Assembly (NCBI RefSeq): GCF_024343735.1
Contig: NZ_RJUE01000060.1
Coordinates: forward strand, 186,001 to 250,000
Direction of reading: 5' to 3'
DNA length: 64,000 nt
Source: Lacihabitans sp. CCS-44
GTDB taxonomy: Bacteria; Bacteroidota; Bacteroidia; Cytophagales; Spirosomataceae
A program made the translations under genes and the position numbers. Under the pieces are notes generated by a model. It worked only from the letters and a program-made list of their open reading frames with translations, had not been told where the DNA came from and did no database searches. Shown piece by piece: positions 7,101 through 16,297 of the stretch (positions within the stretch are counted from its first letter, which is position 1; each line of letters begins with the position of its first letter).

Positions 7101-9869
7101 ATGAAACAGACATTAATCTTCTTATTATTGCTATCTACGGGTATTTTTGCCCAAAAACGACCCTTACAACATTCCGACTACGACGCTTGGAAAGCTATCT
7201 CTGAAACAAAAATAACCCCAAACGGGCATTGGATAGCTTATGTACTCAGCCCTCAAGATGGTGACAATAAGCTTATTCTGTATCCACTATTGGGCAATGC
7301 CATTGATACCGTTGAACGTGCCTCTGATCTTTGGCTGAGCCAAGATTCACAATGGGCTGCTTACAAGATTTCTCCAGCAAAAAGTATTGTAAAAGCTGCT
7401 AAATTGGCCAAAAAAAAGAAGGAAGAAATGCCCAAAGACAGCATTGGCATACACAGTTTTACTACCTTCGAAACCCTAAAATTTGGCAACATCAAGAGTT
7501 TTATTTTTCCCGAGAAATCAAATGATTGGCTGGCATTTCTGAGCCATCCTGAAACCAAAAAAGATACCTCGGCCAAGGCAAAAAAAACCAAAAAGGAAAG
7601 TGAAGAAAACGGCAGTACTTTGCAAGTTTATAGTTTAAAAAACAACACTTTACATAAGTTCCCGTTTGTTTATAAATACCAGTTTGATCCTTCGGGGCAA
7701 ATTTTGACTTTTGCAACCACCGGAAAAGATAGCACCATGAAAGCTGGTTTGTATACATTCTCTACAACGGGCCAAAAGACCAAACTTTTGGCCGAATCAA
7801 AAGGCACATATAAACAACTTATCAGCTCTGAAGATGGCCAACTTTGGGCCACAATCCTCGACCCCGATACTACCAAAAAATCTTTGATAAAAAACCATAC
7901 ATTATATTATTGGAAAAACTCCGAAGAACCTAAACTGATAGGCGATACGCTTATAATAACAGACCCCCGATTGCCGCTCATCAGTGCAGACTTCGAGCCT
8001 CAATTCTCAAAAGATGGAAGTAAATTGTTTTTCGGAAAAAACCCTCGAGGAATCATAAAAGATACCACAAGACTTGAAGAAGACATTGTGAGCTTGGATG
8101 TGTGGAATTGGAAAGATAACCGCCTAATGCCACAGCAGTTGGCCAATCTCAAAAACGACCTGAAAAAAAGCTATTTGGCCATTTTTGACCTAAAAACACA
8201 GAAAACTGTTCAATTGGCAAATCCAGATTTCTCTGAAATAAGACTTACCAAAACAGCCAATGAAGAAGAAATGCTACTTTTGGCTTCCGAAAAATATGCC
8301 CATCAACACTGGCTTTTTAATCCACCAATAGACGCCTTCACGGTTTCTAGCAAAACTGAAAATCGCGAGCTAATTTTTGAAAACAAACGCGTGACTGACC
8401 TGCGGATGTCACCCGATGGCAAATTTGTAGTTTGGTATGCCTTGGAAGACACTGCATGGTTTGCCTATCAGATTCGAAACCAAAAGACTCACAAACTCAC
8501 AGACGATGTGAATTTCTCTGACAAAGCCGACGACGACCATCCCGACGAACCAAGCAGCTACGGCATGGCGGGCTTTACCAAAGACGACGACCAAGTGTGG
8601 ATATATGACAAATATGATATTTGGGCCGTAAATCCCTCAAAACCTTCGGAGAGAAAACGCCTGACCAATGGCAGAGAAAATAACCTAAGCTACCGATACA
8701 TTTCATTAGACGAAAAAGAAACGCAGATTGATACCAAAAGTACGGTTATGCTGCATGTGTTTAATCAAAAAACCATGGAGTCGGGATACGCAACATTGGG
8801 TATGGCTGAAAATGCAATTCCAGAATTGGTCATGTTTGAGAAGTTCTATTTGTCTCCAAAAATTATCAAAGCTAAAGAAAGCACTGATTTGGTTTTTACC
8901 CAAGAAAACTTCGAGGTTTTTCCCGACTTACAGCACACAAAAGGCCTTGATTTTAAAGAAGTTAGAAAAGTAAGCACCGCCAATCCACAACAAGCCGACA
9001 TCAACTGGGGTACTGCTGAAATGATAAAATATAAATCACTGGACAACAAAAACTTGGAAGGAATTCTTTACAAACCTGCCAACTTTGACCCAAGCAAAAA
9101 GTACCCAATGATAACGTATTTTTATGAGAAAATGTCGGACCAAATCTACCGATATAATGTACCTCAGCCGGCTAGGTCAAGCATCAATTTCTCTTATTAT
9201 CCAAGCAACGGCTACTGTGTGTTTGTGCCAGATATTGTTTACAAAACTGGTCAACCAGGCCAAAGTGCCTACGATTGTATATTGCCAGGCATAAAGAAAG
9301 TAATAGAAATGGGATTTGTGGATAGTACCCGACTAGGTGTGCAAGGCCACAGTTGGGGCGGTTATCAGATAGCTTGGTTGGTGACCAAAACCAATATTTT
9401 CAGAGCGGCCGAAGCTGGAGCACCTGTAGCCAACATGACCAGTGCCTACGGCGGAATCAGATGGGAAACGGGCAACTCTCGCCAAGCACAATACGAGCGG
9501 ACGCAGTCGAGAATAGGCGTTACACTGTGGGATAACCCACAAAAATATCTCGAAAACTCGCCATTGTTCTACCTTCCAAATGTAAAAACGCCTGTACTAA
9601 TGATGCACAACGACGACGACGGTGCTGTGCCATGGTACCAAGGCATAGAGATGTTTATGGGGCTTAAAAGACTTGGTAAACCAGTGTGGATGCTCAATTA
9701 TAACGGCGAAAAACACGGTTTGACGCAACGCAAAAACCGCAAAGATTGGTCGCTGCGAATGTCGCAATATTTTGATTATTACCTGAAAGACGCCCCTATG
9801 CCCGAATGGATGAGCAAGGGCGTGCCCGCAACCGAAAAAACACTAAACTATGGACTTAAACTCGATTAA
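7101..9869 (+). CDS. S9 family prolyl-oligopeptidase-like serine peptidase
   Basis: Large exported serine peptidase, 922 aa, with a signal peptide ending near FAQ, a long N-terminal beta-propeller region (about 25-640) and a C-terminal alpha/beta hydrolase domain. The catalytic triad can be placed: S751 in GHSWGGY, D840 in NDDDGAVPW and H872 in GEKHGL. S9 enzymes of this layout cleave short peptides, often as dipeptidyl or acylaminoacyl peptidases; the exact specificity is not readable. The stretch 95-180 is lysine-rich and probably an insertion loop. The last 20 nt overlap the start of the potassium channel gene, which suggests translational coupling. Confidence 0.9.
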   Translation: MKQTLIFLLLLSTGIFAQKRPLQHSDYDAWKAISETKITPNGHWIAYVLSPQDGDNKLILYPLLGNAIDTVERASDLWLSQDSQWAAYKISPAKSIVKAAKLAKKKKEEMPKDSIGIHSFTTFETLKFGNIKSFIFPEKSNDWLAFLSHPETKKDTSAKAKKTKKESEENGSTLQVYSLKNNTLHKFPFVYKYQFDPSGQILTFATTGKDSTMKAGLYTFSTTGQKTKLLAESKGTYKQLISSEDGQLWATILDPDTTKKSLIKNHTLYYWKNSEEPKLIGDTLIITDPRLPLISADFEPQFSKDGSKLFFGKNPRGIIKDTTRLEEDIVSLDVWNWKDNRLMPQQLANLKNDLKKSYLAIFDLKTQKTVQLANPDFSEIRLTKTANEEEMLLLASEKYAHQHWLFNPPIDAFTVSSKTENRELIFENKRVTDLRMSPDGKFVVWYALEDTAWFAYQIRNQKTHKLTDDVNFSDKADDDHPDEPSSYGMAGFTKDDDQVWIYDKYDIWAVNPSKPSERKRLTNGRENNLSYRYISLDEKETQIDTKSTVMLHVFNQKTMESGYATLGMAENAIPELVMFEKFYLSPKIIKAKESTDLVFTQENFEVFPDLQHTKGLDFKEVRKVSTANPQQADINWGTAEMIKYKSLDNKNLEGILYKPANFDPSKKYPMITYFYEKMSDQIYRYNVPQPARSSINFSYYPSNGYCVFVPDIVYKTGQPGQSAYDCILPGIKKVIEMGFVDSTRLGVQGHSWGGYQIAWLVTKTNIFRAAEAGAPVANMTSAYGGIRWETGNSRQAQYERTQSRIGVTLWDNPQKYLENSPLFYLPNVKTPVLMMHNDDDGAVPWYQGIEMFMGLKRLGKPVWMLNYNGEKHGLTQRKNRKDWSLRMSQYFDYYLKDAPMPEWMSKGVPATEKTLNYGLKLD

Positions 9870-10719
9870 AACCTTCGAAATAGGTAACAAGCGTAGCTTT
9901 AGAAAGAAGGTGTGGAGCACACTAGATGTGCGGTATTCTGAGCGAAAAGGAATCAGTTTTGTGTTTAACATTTCGCTTTCTATACTCATCTTTCTTAATA
10001 CCATAGCCATTATCCTCAACACTATTCCTGATTTAAGCCAAAACTACCATACCGTTTTTAGGGACTTCGAATACTTTTCTGTAGCTGTTTTTTTGGTGGA
10101 GTATTTACTTCGTCTTTGGTCTTGTGTTGAAGCTCGGGGATTTAGCCATCCATTTTACGGGCGTGTACGTTTCTTGTTTTCGTTTTGGGGTATTGTGGAT
10201 TTACTGGCCATTGCACCGTTTTTCCTTTCGGCTTTTGCTACCGACTTTGCCTTTATTCGGATGCTCCGTTTGTTGCGTATTCTGAGGCTTTTCCGCATGA
10301 GCCGGTATTTTCATGCATTCAGGATTATCAAAAACGTATTGAACAGCAAACGGGACGAGCTCATTTTAGCATTTTCTTTTATCTTTTTCTTGATTATTTT
10401 CTCCAGCTCTTTGATGTATTATATCGAGCATCCTGTGCAACCAAAGAACTTTTCGAGTATCCCTGCCTCACTATGGTGGGGTGTAAACACCATGACTACA
10501 GTGGGCTATGGAGACATTTATCCCATAACACTTGCCGGAAAAATATTGGGGGCTTTTGTGGCTATTTCAGGGATTTCACTATTTGCTTTACCTGCGGGTA
10601 TTATAGCTTCGGGTTTCAACGAACACATCAGGGGCTATAAAAACGAACAGGGAAAAGTAAAATGCCCTTATTGCCAAGCTGAGTATTTTTTGGCCGAGAA
10701 AGGCAAGCATATACATTAA
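9850..10719 (+). CDS. voltage-gated potassium channel (Kv type)
   Basis: Six-transmembrane ion channel subunit of 289 aa that would form a tetrameric K+ channel in the inner membrane. The voltage-sensor helix S4 is clear, with regularly spaced arginines in FIRMLRLLRILRLFRMSRY. The selectivity filter TTVGYGD lies at residues 216-222 between S5 and S6. The short cytoplasmic tail has one CPYC pair (KCPYCQAEYF), half of a possible zinc knuckle. The gene overlaps the upstream peptidase by 20 nt in another frame. The overlap suggests cotranscription, but no functional link is obvious. Confidence 0.9.
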   Translation: MDLNSIKTFEIGNKRSFRKKVWSTLDVRYSERKGISFVFNISLSILIFLNTIAIILNTIPDLSQNYHTVFRDFEYFSVAVFLVEYLLRLWSCVEARGFSHPFYGRVRFLFSFWGIVDLLAIAPFFLSAFATDFAFIRMLRLLRILRLFRMSRYFHAFRIIKNVLNSKRDELILAFSFIFFLIIFSSSLMYYIEHPVQPKNFSSIPASLWWGVNTMTTVGYGDIYPITLAGKILGAFVAISGISLFALPAGIIASGFNEHIRGYKNEQGKVKCPYCQAEYFLAEKGKHIH

Positions 10720-10737
10720 TTTTTGCAAAGTATTTTT

Positions 10738-10860
10738 GACGCAGAGTTTCACTGATATTTTTTATCTACTTTGTGTTTTTGAGTTACTCAGAGTTTTTAT
10801 CGCTTCGCTCATTTGGCTTTGTATCCGCCCAAGTTTGTATCCTCACAAACTTCCCCGCAT
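10738..10860. repeat. degenerate intergenic repeat block with dyad
   Basis: The 241-nt gap between the channel gene and dinB has no ORF. It holds a CGCAGAGTTT / ACTCAGAGTTT pair of imperfect direct repeats (about 10740-10798) and a perfect dyad, AAGTTTGT-ATCCTC-ACAAACTT, at 10831-10852. Both look like decayed interspersed repeats rather than regulatory sites. Confidence 0.35.
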
Positions 10861-10960
10861 TCTACAAACCTTAGCAAAATCACTATTGCTAAAAATACAA
10901 GCACTATTCTGCTAAAATAATTGCCAATTTTGAGCTGCGAATATTACTTATACTTAAAAA

Positions 10961-12190
10961 ATGAAATCAGCAACAACACGAACTATCGCTCATTTCGACC
11001 TCGACTCGTTCTTTGTGTCGGTCGAAAGGATCAAAAACCCTAGCCTCATAGGCAAACCCGTGATAGTGGGTGGCATGAGCGAGCGGGGCGTAGTGGCCGC
11101 CTGTAGCTACGAAGCCCGAGCCTTTGGCGTAAGCTCAGCCATGCCAGGCAAAATGGCAAAACGCCTCTGCCCCGATGCCATCTGGATCCGTGGAGACTTT
11201 GAGAGTTATGTAAAATACTCCGACATGGTCACCAACTTAATGGAAAGCAATTTGCCCTTACTAGAAAAAGCATCCATAGACGAGTTTTACGCCGACCTCA
11301 CGGGCATGGACAAATACTTTGGCAGCTACAAATACGCCACTGAACTGCGGCAGCGGATAAAAAAAGATACGGGTCTGACCATATCACTAGGCATGAGTAG
11401 CGGCAAAACAATATCAAAAGTAGCCACCAACGAATGTAAACCCAACAACCAAAAACTCATACCGCTAGGTGAAGAACGCTCGTTTCTGAGCCCCTTGGCC
11501 ATAAGCAAAATGCCCATGATAGGCAAAGTAACAGGCCAACAGCTACGCAACATGGGCATTACGAGCATAGGTATGCTGGCCGAAATGCCCAAGAAAATGG
11601 TACAGGCCGTATTGGGACAAAACGGCGTCAGCCTATGGGATAGAGCCAACGGCATAGACAATAGCCCTGTAGTGCCTTACCACGACCAAAAATCGATGTC
11701 GAAAGAGATGACTTTCGACAAAGACACCACTGATGTAAGTTTGCTGCGGTCTATCCTCGTAAAAATGACCGAAGAACTCTGCTACGACCTCCGCCGCAAA
11801 AACCGCTGTGTAGGCCAACTTTCGGTCAAGATTCGATACTCCAACTTCGACACCCACCTGCGGCAGCTGACTGTAAGCTACACCGCCAACGACGACCAAC
11901 TACAAGAAAAGGCCCTAGAAATATTCGAAAAACTCTACGACCGCCGTCTGCTCATTCGGCTCATTGGTGTAAAGTTTGGCAAATTAGTGCCAGGCTATTC
12001 GCAGATTACGCTTTTCGACAAGTCCGCCCACATGGCCGACCTCTACCAAGCCATGGATCGGATACGCCACAAGCATGGCATCAAGGCCGTAGGCAAGGTG
12101 TTTGGCATGCAGATGTACGAACGCCGCAAAGAAATAAAGGTAGAGGGCGTAGGTCTACCACCTGAGAAATTGAGAAAGATGTATCAATAG
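10961..12190 (+). CDS. dinB: DNA polymerase IV (Y-family)
   Basis: Error-prone translesion polymerase, 409 aa, acting at stalled forks in the cytoplasm. Family motifs: HFDLDSFFVSVE near the N-terminus with the metal-binding aspartates and the steric-gate phenylalanine, the catalytic pair in KASIDEFYADLTG, and SLGMSSGKTISKVATN. A helix-hairpin-helix thumb (MPMIGKVTGQQLRNMGI) and a little-finger domain follow. No beta-clamp motif was confidently identified at the C-terminus (it ends EKLRKMYQ). No LexA-like site was noticed upstream. The gene is a single unit with no umuD-like partner. Confidence 0.93.
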   Translation: MKSATTRTIAHFDLDSFFVSVERIKNPSLIGKPVIVGGMSERGVVAACSYEARAFGVSSAMPGKMAKRLCPDAIWIRGDFESYVKYSDMVTNLMESNLPLLEKASIDEFYADLTGMDKYFGSYKYATELRQRIKKDTGLTISLGMSSGKTISKVATNECKPNNQKLIPLGEERSFLSPLAISKMPMIGKVTGQQLRNMGITSIGMLAEMPKKMVQAVLGQNGVSLWDRANGIDNSPVVPYHDQKSMSKEMTFDKDTTDVSLLRSILVKMTEELCYDLRRKNRCVGQLSVKIRYSNFDTHLRQLTVSYTANDDQLQEKALEIFEKLYDRRLLIRLIGVKFGKLVPGYSQITLFDKSAHMADLYQAMDRIRHKHGIKAVGKVFGMQMYERRKEIKVEGVGLPPEKLRKMYQ

Positions 12191-12385
12191 GTTTATTGGC
12201 TAATTTTACGGCGTGCGGTCAGACCCAAAAAGTGGTTAGAAATAAATTATCAAATAGACTTTGGAAACACTCAATAAAAAGAAATACTTTACAGTTTCTC
12301 CAAATACACCCCTAATCCACCAAATAATTTGAAAAACTCTCTGTTTCTACGGATATTTACGTTTAGAAAAAAACAATTAATAGAT

Positions 12386-13201
12386 ATGTTTAGAAACATT
12401 ATAGGGATATTGGCAGTATCGGTTTGGGTATTTGCTTGCGATAACAAAAGCTCCGAAACTACAGAAACTACAGAAGAGCCCGCATCAACAGCCACACTTA
12501 ACTACAGCATAGTGGGTAGTTATCCACATGACATACAGTCTTTTACAGAGGGATTATACATAGACAACGGCCAGATATTCGAAAGCACGGGTTCACCAGA
12601 GGAGCTCACTTACACCCTCTCGCACCTCGGGCCAGTAGACACCACCACGGGGAAAATAATACCTAAAGCAGCCATAGACCGCAACAAATACTTTGGCGAG
12701 GGCATAGCAAAGCTCGACGGAAAAATATTCCAGCTCACTTACAAAGCCCAAAAGTGCTTTGTTTACGACGCCAAAACTTACAAACAAATAGCAGAATATC
12801 CTTACGCCAACGCCGAAGGCTGGGGTATGACCCACGACAGCACAAACCTTATCATGAGCGACGGCACAAGCAAACTCACCTATTTTAGCCCTAAAGATTT
12901 CTCGAAAGTCAAAGAAATCAACGTAAGAGAAAACGGCTACGCCATAGACAAAATCAACGAACTGGAGTATGTAGGAGGTTATATCTATGCCAACATCTGG
13001 ACCACCAACCAAATAGTAAAAATAGACGCCAACACCGGCAACGTAGTAGCCAAAGTAGATATGGGGCCAATTTTTGTGGAAGCCCAAAAACTCAACCCAG
13101 GCCTAATGGAAATGAATGGCATAGCCTACAACACTACCAAAGGAGAGTTTCTGATTACGGGCAAACTTTGGCCAAAAATTTATAGAATCAAGTTTTTGTA
13201 A
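12386..13201 (+). CDS. glutaminyl-peptide cyclotransferase (lipoprotein)
   Basis: Predicted enzyme that cyclises N-terminal glutamine of peptides to pyroglutamate, of the beta-propeller glutamine cyclotransferase family; 271 aa. The start at 12386 gives a lipoprotein signal MFRNIIGILAVSVWVFAC with the lipidated cysteine at residue 18, followed by a Ser/Thr/Glu-rich linker. Family motifs are DIQSFTEGLYI, AEGWGMT, INELEYVGGYIYANIW and MNGIAY. An outer-membrane or periplasmic location is expected. It is monocistronic as far as the spacing shows. Confidence 0.87.
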   Translation: MFRNIIGILAVSVWVFACDNKSSETTETTEEPASTATLNYSIVGSYPHDIQSFTEGLYIDNGQIFESTGSPEELTYTLSHLGPVDTTTGKIIPKAAIDRNKYFGEGIAKLDGKIFQLTYKAQKCFVYDAKTYKQIAEYPYANAEGWGMTHDSTNLIMSDGTSKLTYFSPKDFSKVKEINVRENGYAIDKINELEYVGGYIYANIWTTNQIVKIDANTGNVVAKVDMGPIFVEAQKLNPGLMEMNGIAYNTTKGEFLITGKLWPKIYRIKFL

Positions 13202-13320
13202 AGCTTTGAATAGATATTTCTAATTGTTTTATCTACAAAAAGACCATATATCACCATTCTGAGAAACTTCTTTTTAGAAAAAAACTTATATTTACTCAAC
13301 AAACCAAAAACCAAAACGAT

Positions 13321-14739
13321 ATGAAAAAAACACTATTTTTTCTTTTTCTTGCCTGCCCTTTGCTTTTTGCACAAACCAAAAAACAAGTAATTGACGATAT
13401 CCAAAAAAGACAGCCAGAGTATAGCTCCATGGCCATGGACATCTGGAATTTTGCCGAGGTGGGTTATCAAGAATACAAAAGCTCAGAACTTCTCCAAAAC
13501 ACGCTCAAAAAAGAAGGTTTCACAGTAACGGCTGGCGTGGCAGATATTCCAACGGCCTTTGTGGCTACTTTTGGTTCGGGCAAGCCTGTTATTGGAATTT
13601 TGGGCGAATTTGACGCTCTTCCAGGGCTTTCACAATCAGCAAACCCTGAAAAACAGTCACTCAATGGCATAGCAGGTCATGCGTGTGGACATCATTTGTT
13701 TGGTGTAGGCTCTACCGCAGCAGTCGTAGCCGTAAAAGACTGGATGAAAAAAACGGGTCAAAAAGGCACAATAAAATTTTATGGCACACCTGCAGAAGAG
13801 GGTGGTTCAGGCAAAGTATATATGGTACGTGAGGGATTATTTAAAGACGTGGATGTGGTATTGCACTGGCACCCAAGCTCAGACAACTCTGCCAACGCTT
13901 CAAGTTCATTGGCCAACAAATCGGGCAAGTTTAGATTTTACGGTCGCTCGGCCCATGCCGCCGCATCTCCCGAAAATGGCCGCTCAGCATTAGATGGCAT
14001 AGAGGCTATGACACACATGATCAACATGATGCGTGAACACGTGCAAGAAGATTCTCGTATTCACTACGTGATTACCCAAGGTGGTAAAGCCCCCAACGTG
14101 GTACCAGACTTTGCTGAGTTGTATGTGTATGCTCGTCACCCCAACCGCACCAACGTAAAAGAAATGTGGGAATGGATGGAGAACATAGCCAAAGGAGCGG
14201 CACAAGGCACGGGCACAAGAGTAGAAGTGGAAGTATTGGGTGGTGTGCACGAACTTTTGCCCAACGAAACCCTCGCCAAAGTAATGCACAACAACATGAG
14301 CATGGTGGGTGGCTACGTAATGACGCCGGAAGAATTGGCTTTTGCCAACAAAATATTGCCCACTCCTGGTATGTTCAAAAGCTCTCTTGATGCTACTACT
14401 AAAGTTCAAGAACTTAAACTTGAGAACTCTGCCAACGGAGGCTCTACAGACGTGGGTGATGTAAGTTGGGCTGTGCCAACAGTTGGTTGTAGAACTGCCA
14501 CTTGGGTACCTGGCACGCCTGCCCATAGCTGGCAAGCTGTTGCCGCTGGCGGTACAAGCATAGGAGTAAAAGGAATGATGATAGCAGCCAAAACTTTGGC
14601 ATTGAGTGCGATAGACTTATTTGAAAATCAAGAACTTATACAAAAGGCGACTGTAGAATTTAAAGAAAAAACGGGTGGTGATTTTAAGTATGAAGCTTTG
14701 CTTGGCAACAGAAAGCCAGCCTTGAATTATAGAAATTGA
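13321..14739 (+). CDS. M20D family amidohydrolase, exported
   Basis: Metal-dependent amidohydrolase or peptidase of the M20 family (AbgB/hippurate hydrolase-like), 472 aa, with a signal peptide ending near LFAQ. Metal-binding and catalytic motifs: ILGEFDALPGLSQ, GHACGHHLFGVG, AEEGGSGKVYM, VVLHWHP, and the distal histidine in GTPAHSWQ. The lid-domain motif GRSAHAAASPENGRSALDG is intact. The substrate is probably an N-acyl or aminobenzoyl amino acid, but that is inference. It shares a bidirectional terminator with hemA. Confidence 0.88.
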   Translation: MKKTLFFLFLACPLLFAQTKKQVIDDIQKRQPEYSSMAMDIWNFAEVGYQEYKSSELLQNTLKKEGFTVTAGVADIPTAFVATFGSGKPVIGILGEFDALPGLSQSANPEKQSLNGIAGHACGHHLFGVGSTAAVVAVKDWMKKTGQKGTIKFYGTPAEEGGSGKVYMVREGLFKDVDVVLHWHPSSDNSANASSSLANKSGKFRFYGRSAHAAASPENGRSALDGIEAMTHMINMMREHVQEDSRIHYVITQGGKAPNVVPDFAELYVYARHPNRTNVKEMWEWMENIAKGAAQGTGTRVEVEVLGGVHELLPNETLAKVMHNNMSMVGGYVMTPEELAFANKILPTPGMFKSSLDATTKVQELKLENSANGGSTDVGDVSWAVPTVGCRTATWVPGTPAHSWQAVAAGGTSIGVKGMMIAAKTLALSAIDLFENQELIQKATVEFKEKTGGDFKYEALLGNRKPALNYRN

Positions 14740-14773
14740 GTTCTATGGTTTTTTAAACATTTGAAATAGAAGC

Positions 14774-14804
14774 AAAAAAGGCGACAATAAATTGTCGCCT
14801 TTTT
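14774..14804. terminator. bidirectional intrinsic terminator (M20 / hemA)
   Basis: AAAAAGGCGACAAT (14775-14788) pairs perfectly with ATTGTCGCCTTTTT (14791-14804). The A-run on the left and T-run on the right make it usable by both convergent genes. Confidence 0.85.
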
Positions 14805-14835
14805 CAATATTTTTATCCAAGTTATATCTTCACTA

Positions 14836-16089
14836 TTAAACACTTACTTTCTCCAAATCAAACAAATCGTTCAATACATCAATAAGTGTATCTGCCTCTC
14901 CACGCTTGCAAGCGGCTTTGAGTTGAAGAACTGGCAATTTTATAATTTTCTGCATCATGGCAGCAGTTACTTTGTCCATTTTCTCTGCCTCCTCCGCACT
15001 CATGGTTTTCAAATATCTCGACATTTCGTCTTGACGTATTTGTTCTAATGCGTTTTTAAGTTTTTGTATCGTTGGCGAAACCATCATCTCTTTCGACCAA
15101 TTACCCACTTCCAATACCATCTCACTGATGATGGTTTTTACTTGTGGAATAGCCGACTTTCTTTTCTCTAAGGCTTCGTCTGATCGTTTTTGTATCTCGT
15201 CAAGGCCGTATAATACAACCCCAGGAACATTTTCTACTTCAGACTCTATACTTCTTGGTACCGAAAGGTCAAACAAATAGGTTATCGCTTTTTTGTTGGC
15301 CAAATAAGCAGCTTTTACAACAGGAGATTCGGCTCTTACAGAAGAAATGACCACATCAAAGTATTGAATCTTCTCAGATAAATCCATGTAATCCAACACT
15401 TCCATTTCGAAAGACTTCGCTATTTCTACCGCTTTCTCTTTCGTTCTATTACAAACACTAACATTCTTAATTCCTTTCTCAAACAATGTTTTAGCTATGT
15501 CTTCGCCAATCTCCCCAAGTCCCAAAACCAAAATGCTCGGGTTGGCCAACATCGGCAAGAAACTTTCCATTAAATCTATCGTCACATAGCTTGTAGATGC
15601 CGCTCCATCTCTAAACGAGGTCTCTTGTACCAATCTTTTGTTGGCATAAAATACCGTGTGCAACACTCTGTGTACAAACGGCCCAGCCATTTGCATGTCT
15701 GCTGACCATTGGTAGGCATTCTTTACTTGATTGATAATCTGCTGATCTCCAATTACCTGTGACTGCAAACCAAGTGCAACTTCAAAAAGATAGTTTGTGG
15801 CAGATGATTCTTCATTGATAATTTCAAAATAATTTTCAATCTCTGAAGAAGATACGCCTTTATTGACAGCCAATAGTTTGATAACTTCCGATGAAAGGTC
15901 TGAGTCTGACTTAAAATAAACCTCCGTGCGATTGCAGGTAGATATAACCAAGGCCTCCACTACTCCTAATACCTCTTTAAGTTTCAAATAAAACGCCTTT
16001 GTTTCGCTTTCGTCCAAAGCCAATCTTTCCCTTATTTGCAAAGGTGCTTTTTTGTAAGAAATTGAAACTACTCTAAAACTCTCGCTCAT
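14836..16089 (-). CDS. hemA: glutamyl-tRNA reductase
   Basis: First enzyme of C5-pathway tetrapyrrole synthesis: reduces glutamyl-tRNA to glutamate-1-semialdehyde with NADPH; 417 aa. The catalytic cysteine is C52 in ISTCNRTEVY. The NADPH domain shows LVLGLGEIGEDIAKTLFEKG and the dimerisation helices lie at the C-terminus. The start at 16089 (MSESFRVVSISYKKAPL) is preferred because a reverse-strand -7 box lies at 16117-16124, inside the longer open frame. No other hem gene is adjacent. It diverges from the sensor kinase gene. Confidence 0.94.
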   Translation of the reverse strand: MSESFRVVSISYKKAPLQIRERLALDESETKAFYLKLKEVLGVVEALVISTCNRTEVYFKSDSDLSSEVIKLLAVNKGVSSSEIENYFEIINEESSATNYLFEVALGLQSQVIGDQQIINQVKNAYQWSADMQMAGPFVHRVLHTVFYANKRLVQETSFRDGAASTSYVTIDLMESFLPMLANPSILVLGLGEIGEDIAKTLFEKGIKNVSVCNRTKEKAVEIAKSFEMEVLDYMDLSEKIQYFDVVISSVRAESPVVKAAYLANKKAITYLFDLSVPRSIESEVENVPGVVLYGLDEIQKRSDEALEKRKSAIPQVKTIISEMVLEVGNWSKEMMVSPTIQKLKNALEQIRQDEMSRYLKTMSAEEAEKMDKVTAAMMQKIIKLPVLQLKAACKRGEADTLIDVLNDLFDLEKVSV

Positions 16090-16116
16090 TACCTTGATAT
16101 TTGAAAAATATTTATG

Positions 16117-16124
16117 CAAAAATA
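16117..16124 (-). promoter_or_regulatory. -7 box of hemA
   Basis: Read on the minus strand the sequence is TATTTTTG, fitting TAnnTTTG, 28 nt ahead of the hemA ATG at 16089. No clear -33 TTTG was found at the usual distance. Confidence 0.45.
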
Positions 16125-16297
16125 CGCCCTAGCTACCCTATATTTGTTATGACAATAAGCAGTTTTTATAATTTAGAAAAATTCTAAATTAGAATTTCCT
16201 GCCTTCCATCATGTATAACTACGACCAAATTCCAAGTTTAGATTCTAACACGGAAAAATAATAACCAAAATCAGAAGAAATATTTTTTTGAATATTG

